Positions 14,293 through 20,597 of a DNA stretch of 20,597 nt are shown here, in pieces. Numbering within the stretch: the stretch's first letter is position 1; every line of letters starts with the position of its first letter. The translations under genes were made by a program, and so were the position numbers. The notes beneath the pieces were generated by a model. It searched no databases. It saw only the letters and a list, made by a program, of their open reading frames with translations, and was not told the origin of the DNA. This DNA is from Anaerolineae bacterium (lineage in GTDB: Bacteria > Chloroflexota > Anaerolineae > JAFGEY01), in contig JAFGEY010000237.1 of NCBI GenBank assembly GCA_016931365.1, forward strand, positions 1-20,597, given 5' to 3'.

Positions 14293-15426
14293 TCAATACT
14301 GCCCGCAGGCCAACGCCGTCTCGATGAAACGCAGGTAATTTTTCACAGTTTTGGGGGATAAAGGCACGTCGATCGGCGCAGCGGTGGGCATGATCACATA
14401 CCCGCCGCCCGCTTTGGCGGCATCCATACACCGTTTGACCGTCGCCTCAACCTCGCCGGGCGTACCGTATTCCAGTAATTTGAGCTGCAAGTTGCCAAAC
14501 AAACACATCCGGCCACCTATGCGGCGCTTGATCTCGGCCAACTCGATGTCGCCGTCCGGCGGCGCTTCGCAGGGATCGAGCGCGTCTGCGCCGGTGGACA
14601 AAATCATATCCAGCACCTCGCCGATGCGTCCGTGGCAGTGAAAGCGTGCCTTGGCGCCATAGCTGTGAATCAGATCGACCATCTCGGTCACATAAGGGAC
14701 GACAAAACGTTCAAAGAGACGCGGCGGCAGAAAAGGCGGCGTGGCATATTCGGGGCCGCAGATGCGGAACAAGTCAATTTGACTTGAACAATCAGCCGCG
14801 CCCGTATCGAACATATTTCGCAAATTTTGCATATTTCTTTGGTGCAGAACACACAATGTATTCTCAAAATGCGCCGGCTCGGTCAGCGCCCAGACGGTGT
14901 ACGCGCCAAACTCCATCAAGTCGGCGGCGAGGTAGAGCGGATCGGACAGCGAGGCCATGACGATGCCGCGCTCGCCCACCTCGGCGGAGATGCGGGCCAG
15001 ATCGGAGAAATCATACTGCACCGGCTGGTAGGGCGCCGACAGCGCCGCGTCGACATCGTCCAGGCTTTTGCACCAATGCTCGGTCTGCCAGGTCGTATGC
15101 ACCCGATCGGCGCGGTGGGTGGTCTGGGTCAGATCGCCGCGCAGAGTATGCAGTATACGCCGGGTGGTGACGGTGTCGCCTTCGCGGCTAATCTGCACAC
15201 CCATCTCGACCGGGTGTGCCGAGGACAAAAAGACCTCGTTCGAAGCCGGATTCCACATGCACACGCAGTCCGTCTCGGCGCGGATGACCTCCATCAAGGG
15301 CGCATATGACGGCTCGGCATTTTCCCAGGCCCGGCTGTCATACCCGACCAGTTCATAGGTCGAGACCGGCACGCGGTCGGGAATGCCGCCGGAAAGAGCA
15401 AGCAGCAACCGCGCTCTGGAATTCAT
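14293..15426 (-). CDS. UroD-family protein, second paralogue, with altered metal site
   Basis: A 377-residue member of the uroporphyrinogen decarboxylase superfamily, clearly diverged from the copy at 10700-11974. The N-terminus (NSRARLLLALSGGIPDRVPV) and C-terminal half (LFGNLQLKLLEYGTPGEV) align with it. At the zinc site the usual His-x-Cys is His263-Cys-His265 (FHCHGR), and the third ligand is Cys286 (LDPCEAP), so one thiolate ligand appears replaced by histidine. It is cytoplasmic with no signal peptide. Its start codon overlaps the stop of the preceding cyclophilin-like gene as ATGA (15423-15426), which implies translational coupling. Methyl transfer or another one-carbon reaction is the family-based guess; the substrate is unknown. 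Confidence 0.85.
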   Translation of the reverse strand: MNSRARLLLALSGGIPDRVPVSTYELVGYDSRAWENAEPSYAPLMEVIRAETDCVCMWNPASNEVFLSSAHPVEMGVQISREGDTVTTRRILHTLRGDLTQTTHRADRVHTTWQTEHWCKSLDDVDAALSAPYQPVQYDFSDLARISAEVGERGIVMASLSDPLYLAADLMEFGAYTVWALTEPAHFENTLCVLHQRNMQNLRNMFDTGAADCSSQIDLFRICGPEYATPPFLPPRLFERFVVPYVTEMVDLIHSYGAKARFHCHGRIGEVLDMILSTGADALDPCEAPPDGDIELAEIKRRIGGRMCLFGNLQLKLLEYGTPGEVEATVKRCMDAAKAGGGYVIMPTAAPIDVPLSPKTVKNYLRFIETALACGQY

Positions 15427-15839
15427 TGGGACGCGGCTTGCTCATCGAGCAATCGCTTGTCGAGCAATCGCTCGATGCGCACACACTCGCCGGCGCGCAC
15501 CGGGTCGAACACAGTCGCATCGCCGGTCACGCGGCCCAGGATGTTGACCGGGCTGTAAGCGCGCGGCGCATCCCCAGTGCTGACCGGCGTCGGCCCCCAA
15601 AAGATGCAAAAGGCGCGGCCCACCGGCCAGTAACCCAGCGTCCCTACCTCGACCTCGGCGCGGGCGTCCGGCTCTTGATCGGCACTGACGGGAATCTCGA
15701 AATAAATTTCGTCGCCCCAGGTGTTCGTCCGCCCATCAATCGGCAGCGCGTCCCACAGCAGCCGCGCCGCCGGGTTGTCGTTCAGTTCGGCCTCGACGGA
15801 CACCGCACCAGCAGTGATTTTGATCTTGTGCATTGCCAT
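15423..15839 (-). CDS. Cyclophilin-like fold protein (TM1367/DUF369 type)
   Basis: A 138-residue protein matching the TM1367-type cyclophilin-like family: TWGDEIYFEIPV, the GYWPVGRAFCIFWGPTP core and SPVNILGRVTGD are the conserved blocks. The family has a cyclophilin-like barrel but no proven activity. The ATG at 15839 follows AGGGAG at a 7-base spacing; a second in-frame ATG lies two codons later. The C-terminus contains a tandem duplication of five codons (LLDKR-LLDEQ, repeat words at 15445-15457 and 15460-15472). The stop overlaps the start of the second UroD-family gene (ATGA), so the two form a unit. It lies downstream of selD, separated by a repeat-rich gap. Confidence 0.88.
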   Translation of the reverse strand: MAMHKIKITAGAVSVEAELNDNPAARLLWDALPIDGRTNTWGDEIYFEIPVSADQEPDARAEVEVGTLGYWPVGRAFCIFWGPTPVSTGDAPRAYSPVNILGRVTGDATVFDPVRAGECVRIERLLDKRLLDEQAASQ

Positions 15840-15864
15840 TCAAGACTCCCTCAAAAGCCTGTTT

Positions 15865-15975
15865 CAACGCCAAGGCGCTAAGACGCGAAGCCGCAAAGAA
15901 CCTCGAATAATCATCACTATGTTTTGTTAGCCATCAACATCTTGCGTCTTGGTGTCTTGGCAACCTTGCGTTGAA
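15865..15975. repeat. CAACGCCAAGGCGC / CTTGCGTCTTGG inverted short-repeat pair
   Basis: CAACGCCAAGGCGCTAAGACGC (15865-15886) and the oppositely oriented CTTGCGTCTTGGTGTCTTGG (15941-15960) with CTTGCGTTG (to 15973) are imperfect inverted copies. They lie between the selD stop (15996) and the cyclophilin-like gene. It is another member of the post-stop array set, here 20 bases after the stop. Confidence 0.55.
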
Positions 15976-15995
15976 TTTTTCAATCGAGCCACCTT

Positions 15996-17045
15996 TTATT
16001 CTACAACCTCAATCCCCTGCCCGTCCACCACCTCGCCGACGACCCAGCAAGGATGACCGGCTTGCTCAAAGGCCTCAAGCAGCGCATCGATCCGCGCCGG
16101 CGGGACGGAAACGAGCAGCCCGCCCGACGTTTCCGGCGTGAACAACAACTGCTGCATCTCTTCAGAGATGCCGGGCGCAAAGGCCACGTGCGCGCCATAG
16201 GCGCTCTGGTTGCGGCAAGCGCCGGCGGGGAAAAGCCATTGGTTGGCGTATTCGACCGCGCCGGGATGGAAAGGCAGCTTGCTCAATTCCAGGTGCAGCC
16301 GCACGCCGCTCTTGTCGGCCATCTCGTAGCCGTGGCCTAGCAGGGCAAACCCGGTGATGTCGGTGCAGGCGTGGACGCCGGCCTGCTGGATCAGTTCCGC
16401 CGCCTGCCGGTTGAGCTGCTTCATCCCGGCCACCGCCGCCTGGACGTGCGCCGGGTCGGCGGCCTGGGCCTTGAGTGCGGTGGTGATGATGCCCACGCCC
16501 AGCGGCTTGGTCAGCACCAGCACGTCGCCAACTCGCGCGTCGGCCTTGGCCAGCACCTTGCGCGGATGAATGATGCCCATCACCGAGAGGCCATACTTGG
16601 GCTCAGGATCGGTGATGGTGTGCCCGCCGGCCAGCACGCCGCCAGCCTCGCGCACCTTGTCCGCGCCGCCGCGCAAAATCTCGCTCACCACCTTGGGGGC
16701 CATATCGTCTGGAAAGGCGGCGATGTTGAGCGCCAGGGTCACCTGCCCGCCCATGGCATAGATGTCGCTGAGCGCGTTGGCCGCGGCGATCGCCCCGTAA
16801 TCATAGGGGTCATCGACCACCGGCGGGAAAAAGTCGAGCGTCTGGATCACCGCCAGCTCATCGCTGATGCGGTACACCGCCGCGTCGTCGCTCACCGCCA
16901 GGCCGACCAGCAGATCGGGGTAGTCTTGGGGCAAAAATATATTTTGGATAGGGCGCAGCACCTGCGCCAGGGCCTCGGGGCCCATCTTGGCCGCTCAACC
17001 GGCAGCGCTGGACAGGGCTGTTAACCGAAGATGTTCTTCAAGCAT
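15996..17045 (-). CDS. selD: Selenide, water dikinase (selenophosphate synthetase), selenocysteine-containing
   Basis: SelD makes selenophosphate from selenide and ATP for selenocysteine and selenouridine synthesis. I place the start at ATG 17045, with AAAGGA 6 bases upstream, giving 349 residues against 347 in E. coli. Codon 17 is TGA (16997-16995), read as selenocysteine: the context AAG-U-AAKMGP matches the catalytic G-C/U-x-x-K loop, with Lys20 three residues later, the same numbering as Cys17/Lys20 of E. coli. The rest is canonical: DDAAVYR (near 53-59), QTLDFFPPVVDDPYDYG, NALSDIYAMGG (Mg-ATP site) and GGHT. A caller that treats TGA as stop would start at 16985 and lose the catalytic residue. 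It is the last gene of the selenium operon behind yedF. A selenocysteine-decoding system must exist elsewhere in the genome. Confidence 0.93.
16966..16990 (-). ncRNA. Candidate bacterial SECIS hairpin in selD
   Basis: Starting 4 bases after the UGA (16997-16995), GCCA (16990-16987) pairs with TGGC (16969-16966), and GGGCC (16983-16979) pairs with GGCCC (16974-16970). The apical loop is CCGA, and three unpaired bases lie on the 5' side. Size and distance suit a bacterial SECIS, though the loop lacks an early G pair. It was folded by eye only. Confidence 0.4.
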
Positions 17046-17070
17046 CGTTTTTCCTTTGAAGAGGATTTGA

Positions 17071-17148
17071 ACATTACGTCCTGCGTATTGCGTACTTTGT
17101 ATCCGCATTGTTGACATTTCACACACACGGAATACGCAATACGGAATA
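17071..17148. repeat. GCGTATTGCGTA / TACGCAATACG array after the yedF stop
   Basis: CGTATTGCGTA (17084-17094) and TACGCAATACG (17133-17143) are a perfect 11-bp inverted pair in a run of GCGTATTGCGTACT and GGAATACGCAATACGGAATAC words. It fills the yedF-selD gap, touches the yedF stop and ends about 13 bases before the selD ribosome site. It could fold in the intercistronic mRNA. Confidence 0.65.
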
Positions 17149-17757
17149 CTACAGACTGACCACCTTGCCCGCCTTCAGCATCGTCTCGGCGATGGTGTAC
17201 ATGTTGGAGACCTCGCCGACAGCCAGGCGGTCTTTCAGTTCGAAATAGCCCAGGCAGGTGCCGCAGACCAGGATCTCGATCTCTTGCTCCCGGAGCGCGC
17301 GCAGGTCTTCGAGCACCGGCGAGCCTTCGACGGCCAGTTTAACCCCGCTGTTAAAGAAAACGATGGTCTCCGGCAGCGGTTCGACTTCGCCCAGCGTATG
17401 GAAAAAGGCGCGGGCAAGAATATCGCCCAGTTCATCGCTCGGACCGCGCCCCATCCGCTCGCCCGGCACGACCAGCACCAACGGGCCGTCGACCGCTCTT
17501 GCCGCCCGGATGGCGGCCATCTCGACGGTGTCTCGCTCGGCGGGGGTCGCGCACTGATCGCCGATGTGGATGTATATGCCGTCCGCTTTCGGCTCGGTCC
17601 ACACGCCATAGCCGGCCTTTTCGGCCATCCGGGTCACGTTGTGCAGCGCCGTCTGGTCACTGACAATCGTCGTGACCTCGTCCCCTTTTTCAAGCGCCTG
17701 CCGCGTCAAAATCACCGGCTGCGGGCAGGGCAACCCGCGTGCGTCGACGGTTTGCAT
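17149..17757 (-). CDS. yedF: Selenium metabolism protein YedF (TusA-like plus DsrE-like)
   Basis: A 202-residue two-domain protein. The N-terminal TusA-like domain (1-70) starts MQTVDARGLPCPQPV, with the carrier cysteine Cys11 and the CPxP motif. The C-terminal DsrE/DsrF-like domain (about 92-202) ends with Cys165 and Cys168 (LVCGTCLGYF). This architecture is the sulfurtransferase-like YedF family that co-occurs with selD. It is thought to carry selenium (or sulfur) as a persulfide or perselenide towards SelD; the exact chemistry is not established. The ATG follows GGGAG at 7 bases. Its neighbours are DUF3343 upstream and selD downstream, which agrees with that role. Confidence 0.93.
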   Translation of the reverse strand: MQTVDARGLPCPQPVILTRQALEKGDEVTTIVSDQTALHNVTRMAEKAGYGVWTEPKADGIYIHIGDQCATPAERDTVEMAAIRAARAVDGPLVLVVPGERMGRGPSDELGDILARAFFHTLGEVEPLPETIVFFNSGVKLAVEGSPVLEDLRALREQEIEILVCGTCLGYFELKDRLAVGEVSNMYTIAETMLKAGKVVSL

Positions 17758-17786
17758 TTTACACTCCCTAAAATCCGAGATATGTT

Positions 17787-17833
17787 TCTTGCATCACGCA
17801 TTACGCATTACGTATCACGCATTACGTTTCATA
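17787..17833. repeat. GCATTACG / GTATCACGC array directly after the DUF3343 stop
   Basis: GCATCACGCATTACGCATTA at 17791-17810, then CGTATCACGCATTACGTTTC at 17811-17830, built of 7-8 base words, running up to the DUF3343 stop codon (from 17834). Words are shared with the array at 6605-6659. Confidence 0.7.
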
Positions 17834-18064
17834 TTATATCTCGTGAACGCTCTCAAACTCGACCTTGCTCTTGACAAAAACCGCTTTGGCCGCCTCGACA
17901 TCCATCCGCTCGACACGCACGCAGGTGCCGCAGTTCGAGCTGATCTGGCGCGGCACCGGAATCAGCTTGCAGGCGATGCCGGCCATGTTGAGCACCTGTT
18001 CGGCGCGGATGGCGTGACCGGTGCTCTTGACCAGGAACACGGTATATCGATCTCGCCAGGTCAT
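17834..18064 (-). CDS. DUF3343 protein, putative selenium/sulfur carrier
   Basis: A 76-residue protein of the DUF3343 family, which commonly sits beside yedF and selenocysteine lyase-like genes and is proposed to carry Se or S. The key cysteines are Cys45 and Cys48 in ISSNCGTCVR, with Cys32 nearby. AFLHRARE-type helix residues (GHAIRAEQVL, 16-25) form the usual first helix. The ATG lies 3 bases after the stop of the upstream 91-aa gene, and GGGGA precedes it. It is cotranscribed in the selenium operon. Confidence 0.9.
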   Translation of the reverse strand: MTWRDRYTVFLVKSTGHAIRAEQVLNMAGIACKLIPVPRQISSNCGTCVRVERMDVEAAKAVFVKSKVEFESVHEI

Positions 18065-18067
18065 TTT

Positions 18068-18343
18068 CTATGTCCCCAATTCCACGTCGCCGATGTGATG
18101 CACGGTGGCATAATCGCGCGCCTCGCCGACGGTTTCAAACACGCGCACCACGTCAAACTCTCGCCAGGTCCGTTCACCGTCGATCTCGACCTCGATCGCC
18201 CGTCGCTGCAACTCACCCTGCCGCGGCGGATCGACATCGAGCAGACAGATGCGTTCGACGTTCATTTCACGGCATTTTTCGCAGCGCTCAGGCCCGCGCT
18301 TGCAGTGCGCCATTCGAATGGTTCTGATGATGTGATGGGCCAT
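18068..18343 (-). CDS. Cys-rich 91-aa protein of unknown function in the selenium operon
   Basis: A 91-residue soluble protein I cannot assign. The N-terminal third holds four cysteines (Cys14, Cys21, Cys24, Cys33; pattern C-x6-C-x2-C-x8-C), suggesting a small zinc or iron-sulfur knuckle or thiol carrier. The remainder (IEVEIDGERTWREFDVVRVF) looks like a small beta-rich domain. Histidines 3, 4, 13, 82 and 83 add metal-binding potential. The ATG at 18343 is chosen because GGAG precedes it; a start four codons earlier would overlap the desulfurase stop. It begins one base after the stop of the cysteine desulfurase gene and ends 3 bases before DUF3343, so coexpression with both is near certain. 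A role in selenium handling is inferred from position only. Confidence 0.8.
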   Translation of the reverse strand: MAHHIIRTIRMAHCKRGPERCEKCREMNVERICLLDVDPPRQGELQRRAIEVEIDGERTWREFDVVRVFETVGEARDYATVHHIGDVELGT

Positions 18344-18344
18344 T

Positions 18345-19496
18345 TTACACTCCAACGGCCAGCCTTTCCACCGCCTGCACCGCCGCGTCGATCTCGTCGA
18401 TCGTGCTGAACGCCCCTAATCCGAAACGCACCGTGCCGACCGGGAATGTGCCCATCGTGCGGTGCGCGGCGGGCGCGCAGTGCAGCCCTACCCGGCACAT
18501 GATAGCGAATTCTTCGTCCAGGCGCAAGCCGACATCCGAAGGCTCCAGCCCGGCCACGTTGAACGACACGGTGGCGGTTTGCAGTTCGGCGTCCTGTGTG
18601 CCATAGACGGTCACGCCGCCGATCCGGCGCAACCCGTCGATCAGCCGTTGGGTCAGGGCGACCTCGTGCGCGCGGATCTGATCGACGCCGCGCGCCAGAA
18701 TCCAGCGCACGCTCGCCGCCAGCCCGGCCAGGCCGACCGCGTTGGGCGTGCCGCTTTCAAAGCAGTCGGGCAGGAAATCGGGCTGCGCCTCGTGTTCCGA
18801 GTTGCTGCCCGTGCCGCCGCGCTTGAGCGGCTCGATCTGTGCCGCGTCCACCCGCTCGCCGACCACCAGCCCGCCGGTGCCGGTCGGGCCAAGCAAGCCC
18901 TTGTGTCCGGTGAAAGCCAACAAATCAATTTGATCGGCCTGCACGTCGATGGGATACGTGCCGCCGCTTTGCGCCGCGTCGACGAGAAGCAAAACGCCGC
19001 GCTCCCGCGCCATCCGCCCCACTTCAGCGACCGGCAGCAGGGTGCCGATCACGTTGGAGGCGTGGTTGAGCGCGATCAGCCGCGTGTGGGGCCGCATCGC
19101 CGCCTCGACCTGCGCCGGATCGAGCACACCCTGCGGCGTGCAGCGCAGCACGGTCAACTCGACGCCCTGCCGCTCCAACGCGCGCAGCGGGCGCATGACC
19201 GAGTTGTGCTCGACCGAGCTGGTGATGGCGTGATCGCCGGGGCGCAGCAGCCCACGCAGGGCCAGGTTGAGCGCTTCGGTCACGTTCAGCCCGAACACCA
19301 CGCGCAGCGGGTCGGGCGCGCCGAACAACTCGGCCACGGCTTCGCGGGTAGAATACACCACCCGCGAAGCCTGGACGGACAGCCGGTGGCCTGACCGCCC
19401 TGGATTGGCCCCGACCTCGGCCATAAAATGGGCCATCGCCTCGATCACCTCCGGCGGCTTGGGCCAGGAGGTCGCCGCATTGTCCAGATAGATCAT
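18345..19496 (-). CDS. Cysteine desulfurase / selenocysteine lyase-like PLP enzyme
   Basis: A 383-residue class V aminotransferase-fold enzyme. The N-terminus is MIYLDNAATSWPKP. The PLP lysine is Lys199 (FTGHKGLLGPTG), with Asp173 (LVDAAQS) for the pyridinium and His97 (SSVEHNSV) stacking. The mobile-loop cysteine that accepts sulfur or selenium is Cys340 (GLHCAP). It belongs to the cysteine desulfurase family often found with yedF/yedE genes, not the IscS housekeeping type. The reaction removes S from cysteine or Se from selenocysteine as a persulfide or selenide. In this operon it would feed TusA/YedF/DUF3343 carriers and SelD. AGGAG lies about 8 bases before the ATG, and the next gene starts one base after its stop. 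Confidence 0.92.
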   Translation of the reverse strand: MIYLDNAATSWPKPPEVIEAMAHFMAEVGANPGRSGHRLSVQASRVVYSTREAVAELFGAPDPLRVVFGLNVTEALNLALRGLLRPGDHAITSSVEHNSVMRPLRALERQGVELTVLRCTPQGVLDPAQVEAAMRPHTRLIALNHASNVIGTLLPVAEVGRMARERGVLLLVDAAQSGGTYPIDVQADQIDLLAFTGHKGLLGPTGTGGLVVGERVDAAQIEPLKRGGTGSNSEHEAQPDFLPDCFESGTPNAVGLAGLAASVRWILARGVDQIRAHEVALTQRLIDGLRRIGGVTVYGTQDAELQTATVSFNVAGLEPSDVGLRLDEEFAIMCRVGLHCAPAAHRTMGTFPVGTVRFGLGAFSTIDEIDAAVQAVERLAVGV

Positions 19497-19512
19497 CGTT
19501 CTTGCTCCTGAA

Positions 19513-19558
19513 AAAGGGCGAATTAGTGGGCAGACTTGCGCACGCCAACCCGCCCTTT
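19513..19558 (-). promoter_or_regulatory. 8-bp inverted repeat between tusA and the desulfurase gene
   Basis: AAAGGGCG (19513-19520) and CGCCCTTT (19551-19558) are exact complements around 30 bases that can partly pair again (GTGGGC/GCGCAC). It is a long hairpin upstream of the desulfurase ribosome site, and may be an mRNA processing or attenuation element. Confidence 0.35.
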
Positions 19559-19561
19559 CCT

Positions 19562-19601
19562 GGTTACGATTTGCAATTTGCGATTTACGATTTGCGATTT
19601 A
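19562..19601. repeat. GATTTGC heptamer array overlapping the tusA stop
   Basis: Five consecutive 7-base units (GATTTGC, AATTTGC, GATTTAC, GATTTGC, GATTTAT) run from 19568 to 19602; the tusA stop codon (19599-19601) lies in the last unit. A partial GGTTAC unit precedes them. Confidence 0.75.
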
Positions 19602-19808
19602 TTTCCGCAGCGTCAGCTTGAACTCATCGCCGGTTTCCTGCACCGTCACCGTGCAGCCGGTCTTTTCGGCCATCCGCCGCACGTTCTCGCGCGAGGTCAC
19701 ACTGTCGACCAGCACTTCGATTGGGAATTGGCCCGCGTCGATGGCCTTGCGGGCCAGGATCACCGGTTGCGGGCAAGACAGCCCGCGCGCATCCACTGTT
19801 TGTGCCAT
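19599..19808 (-). CDS. TusA-family sulfur/selenium carrier protein
   Basis: A 69-residue single-domain TusA/SirA-like protein with VDARGLSCPQPVI; Cys12 in the CPxP motif is the carrier cysteine. It closely resembles the N-terminal domain of YedF in the same operon (TVDARGLxCPQPVILxR in both), so the two probably arose by duplication. TusA proteins accept sulfur as persulfide from desulfurases. Position between a YedE-like transporter and a desulfurase suggests a selenium-relay role here. Its start lies 12 bases after the transporter stop, with GGAGG just upstream. Confidence 0.92.
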   Translation of the reverse strand: MAQTVDARGLSCPQPVILARKAIDAGQFPIEVLVDSVTSRENVRRMAEKTGCTVTVQETGDEFKLTLRK

Positions 19809-19820
19809 TTCAGCCTCCTG

Positions 19821-20597
19821 TTATTCAAACTTTTCACGCATGGTAAAGCCGATGAGCAGACAGACGACCAGCCCCAGCGCCACGGCGATCATGCCAAAGG
19901 ACGAGATACCGCCCACTTTGAGCGCGCCATCGACCAGGGCGTCGGGTTTGCCGGCCAGGTTGAAATTGTGCGCAATTCCCGCGCCGACGATCATGCCCAG
20001 CACGAACACGCCCGCATCGCTGTCGCCCTCGCCGGAGAGGAACAACTGCCGCCCCGGACAGCCGCCGGCCAGCGCAAAGGCCAGCCCGGACAAAGCCATA
20101 CCCAGGAAATTCCACAGGTGGCTGCTGTGCGCCACCGGCTGGGCGGCAAAGCCCCACTTGACCTGCCCCAACGCCAGGTTGGCGATGAACGCCACCCCCA
20201 GCATCGCGCCGACGCCGCTGATCAGGTGCGTGTCGCCCATCAAGATCACGTCGCGCACGGCGCCCATGGTGCAAAAGCGGGTGCGTTGGGCCAGGAAACC
20301 GATGATCAGCCCGACGCCGAGCGAAATCCACACCGCGGCGTGCAGCGAGCCGGGACCGCTCTGGCTGAAGAAAATGGGGCCGCCTTCGGCAAACTGGGGT
20401 TTGAACAGCAGAAGCAGCAGCAGGCCAACCGCCAGCAACGGCATAATCCAGCCGACGGCGGAGTAGGTTTTGCCGGCGCGGCCCAGCGTATAGCCGGTTC
20501 TGAGGAACCACACGCCGATGGCAATGCCGGCGGCCAGGCCGAGCAGGCCCAAGATAGCGTTCAGGTCGCCGCCGGCCAGGCGCAGCAGCGCCCGCCA
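19821..20597 (-). CDS. YedE/YeeE-type selenium metabolism membrane protein (5' truncated by window)
   Basis: The last 258 residues of a polytopic membrane protein; the frame is open to the window edge, and 15 codons precede the TTG at 20552, so the true start is outside. At least six or seven hydrophobic helices are present. YeeE/YedE family markers are FCTMGAVRD and GGCPGRQLF, with the conserved cysteines thought to line the transport path, as in thiosulfate uptake by YeeE. The YedE branch next to selD/yedF is linked to selenium metabolism, so uptake or trafficking of a selenium species is the likely job. tusA follows 12 bases downstream. It may be the first gene of the operon or preceded by others beyond the edge. 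Confidence 0.9.
   Translation of the reverse strand, partial: WRALLRLAGGDLNAILGLLGLAAGIAIGVWFLRTGYTLGRAGKTYSAVGWIMPLLAVGLLLLLLFKPQFAEGGPIFFSQSGPGSLHAAVWISLGVGLIIGFLAQRTRFCTMGAVRDVILMGDTHLISGVGAMLGVAFIANLALGQVKWGFAAQPVAHSSHLWNFLGMALSGLAFALAGGCPGRQLFLSGEGDSDAGVFVLGMIVGAGIAHNFNLAGKPDALVDGALKVGGISSFGMIAVALGLVVCLLIGFTMREKFE

Noticed and set aside
17787..17833. CRISPR array
   Set aside because: The units are 7-8 bases, degenerate and contiguous, with no spacers and no cas genes.

Overview
The window is GC-rich bacterial DNA. It most resembles an uncultured anaerobic Chloroflexota (Anaerolineae-like) genome. This placement is inferred from gene content (ABC exporter beside a DUF1854 gene, LysM/L,D-transpeptidase, glycyl radical enzyme, UroD-family methyltransferase-like genes, a selenium cluster) and from short tandem-repeat arrays between genes. 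No rRNA, tRNA, CRISPR array or insertion sequence was seen.

Plus-strand part (1-5438): the 3' end of an ABC exporter gene, a DUF1854 gene, a rho-independent terminator, a zinc-dependent alcohol dehydrogenase, an MFS transporter, a small unknown gene behind a good sigma70-type promoter, and a secreted three-LysM L,D-transpeptidase with its own promoter.

Minus-strand part (5482-20597, read right to left). Leftmost is a catabolic-looking block: an enolase-superfamily enzyme, a glycyl-radical activating enzyme and a divergent glycyl radical enzyme (GRE). Next to it are a TPR gene broken by one in-frame stop and a UroD-family gene whose Shine-Dalgarno sits beside a perfect 13-bp hairpin. Then come an SPFH/flotillin-like membrane protein with its own promoter and a series of inverted repeats, and a two-gene unit (cyclophilin-like TM1367-type protein plus a second UroD-family protein) joined by an ATGA overlap.

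The right third is a selenium operon, transcribed yedE-like -> tusA -> cysteine desulfurase/selenocysteine lyase-like -> unknown Cys-rich 91-aa gene -> DUF3343 -> yedF -> selD. The likely job is to take up selenium, release it from selenocysteine or similar, carry it on thiol proteins and pass it to SelD, which makes selenophosphate. selD itself appears to be a selenoprotein gene: 20 codons upstream of the first conventional ATG of its open frame there is a start with a good ribosome site, and an in-frame UGA lies at codon 17, exactly where Cys17 sits in E. coli SelD.

Two sequence-level patterns cut across the window. Arrays of short degenerate repeats begin at or just after the stop codon of seven different genes, and a related repeat has been absorbed as coding sequence into the GRE gene. 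Several short inverted repeats also sit directly upstream of ribosome binding sites.
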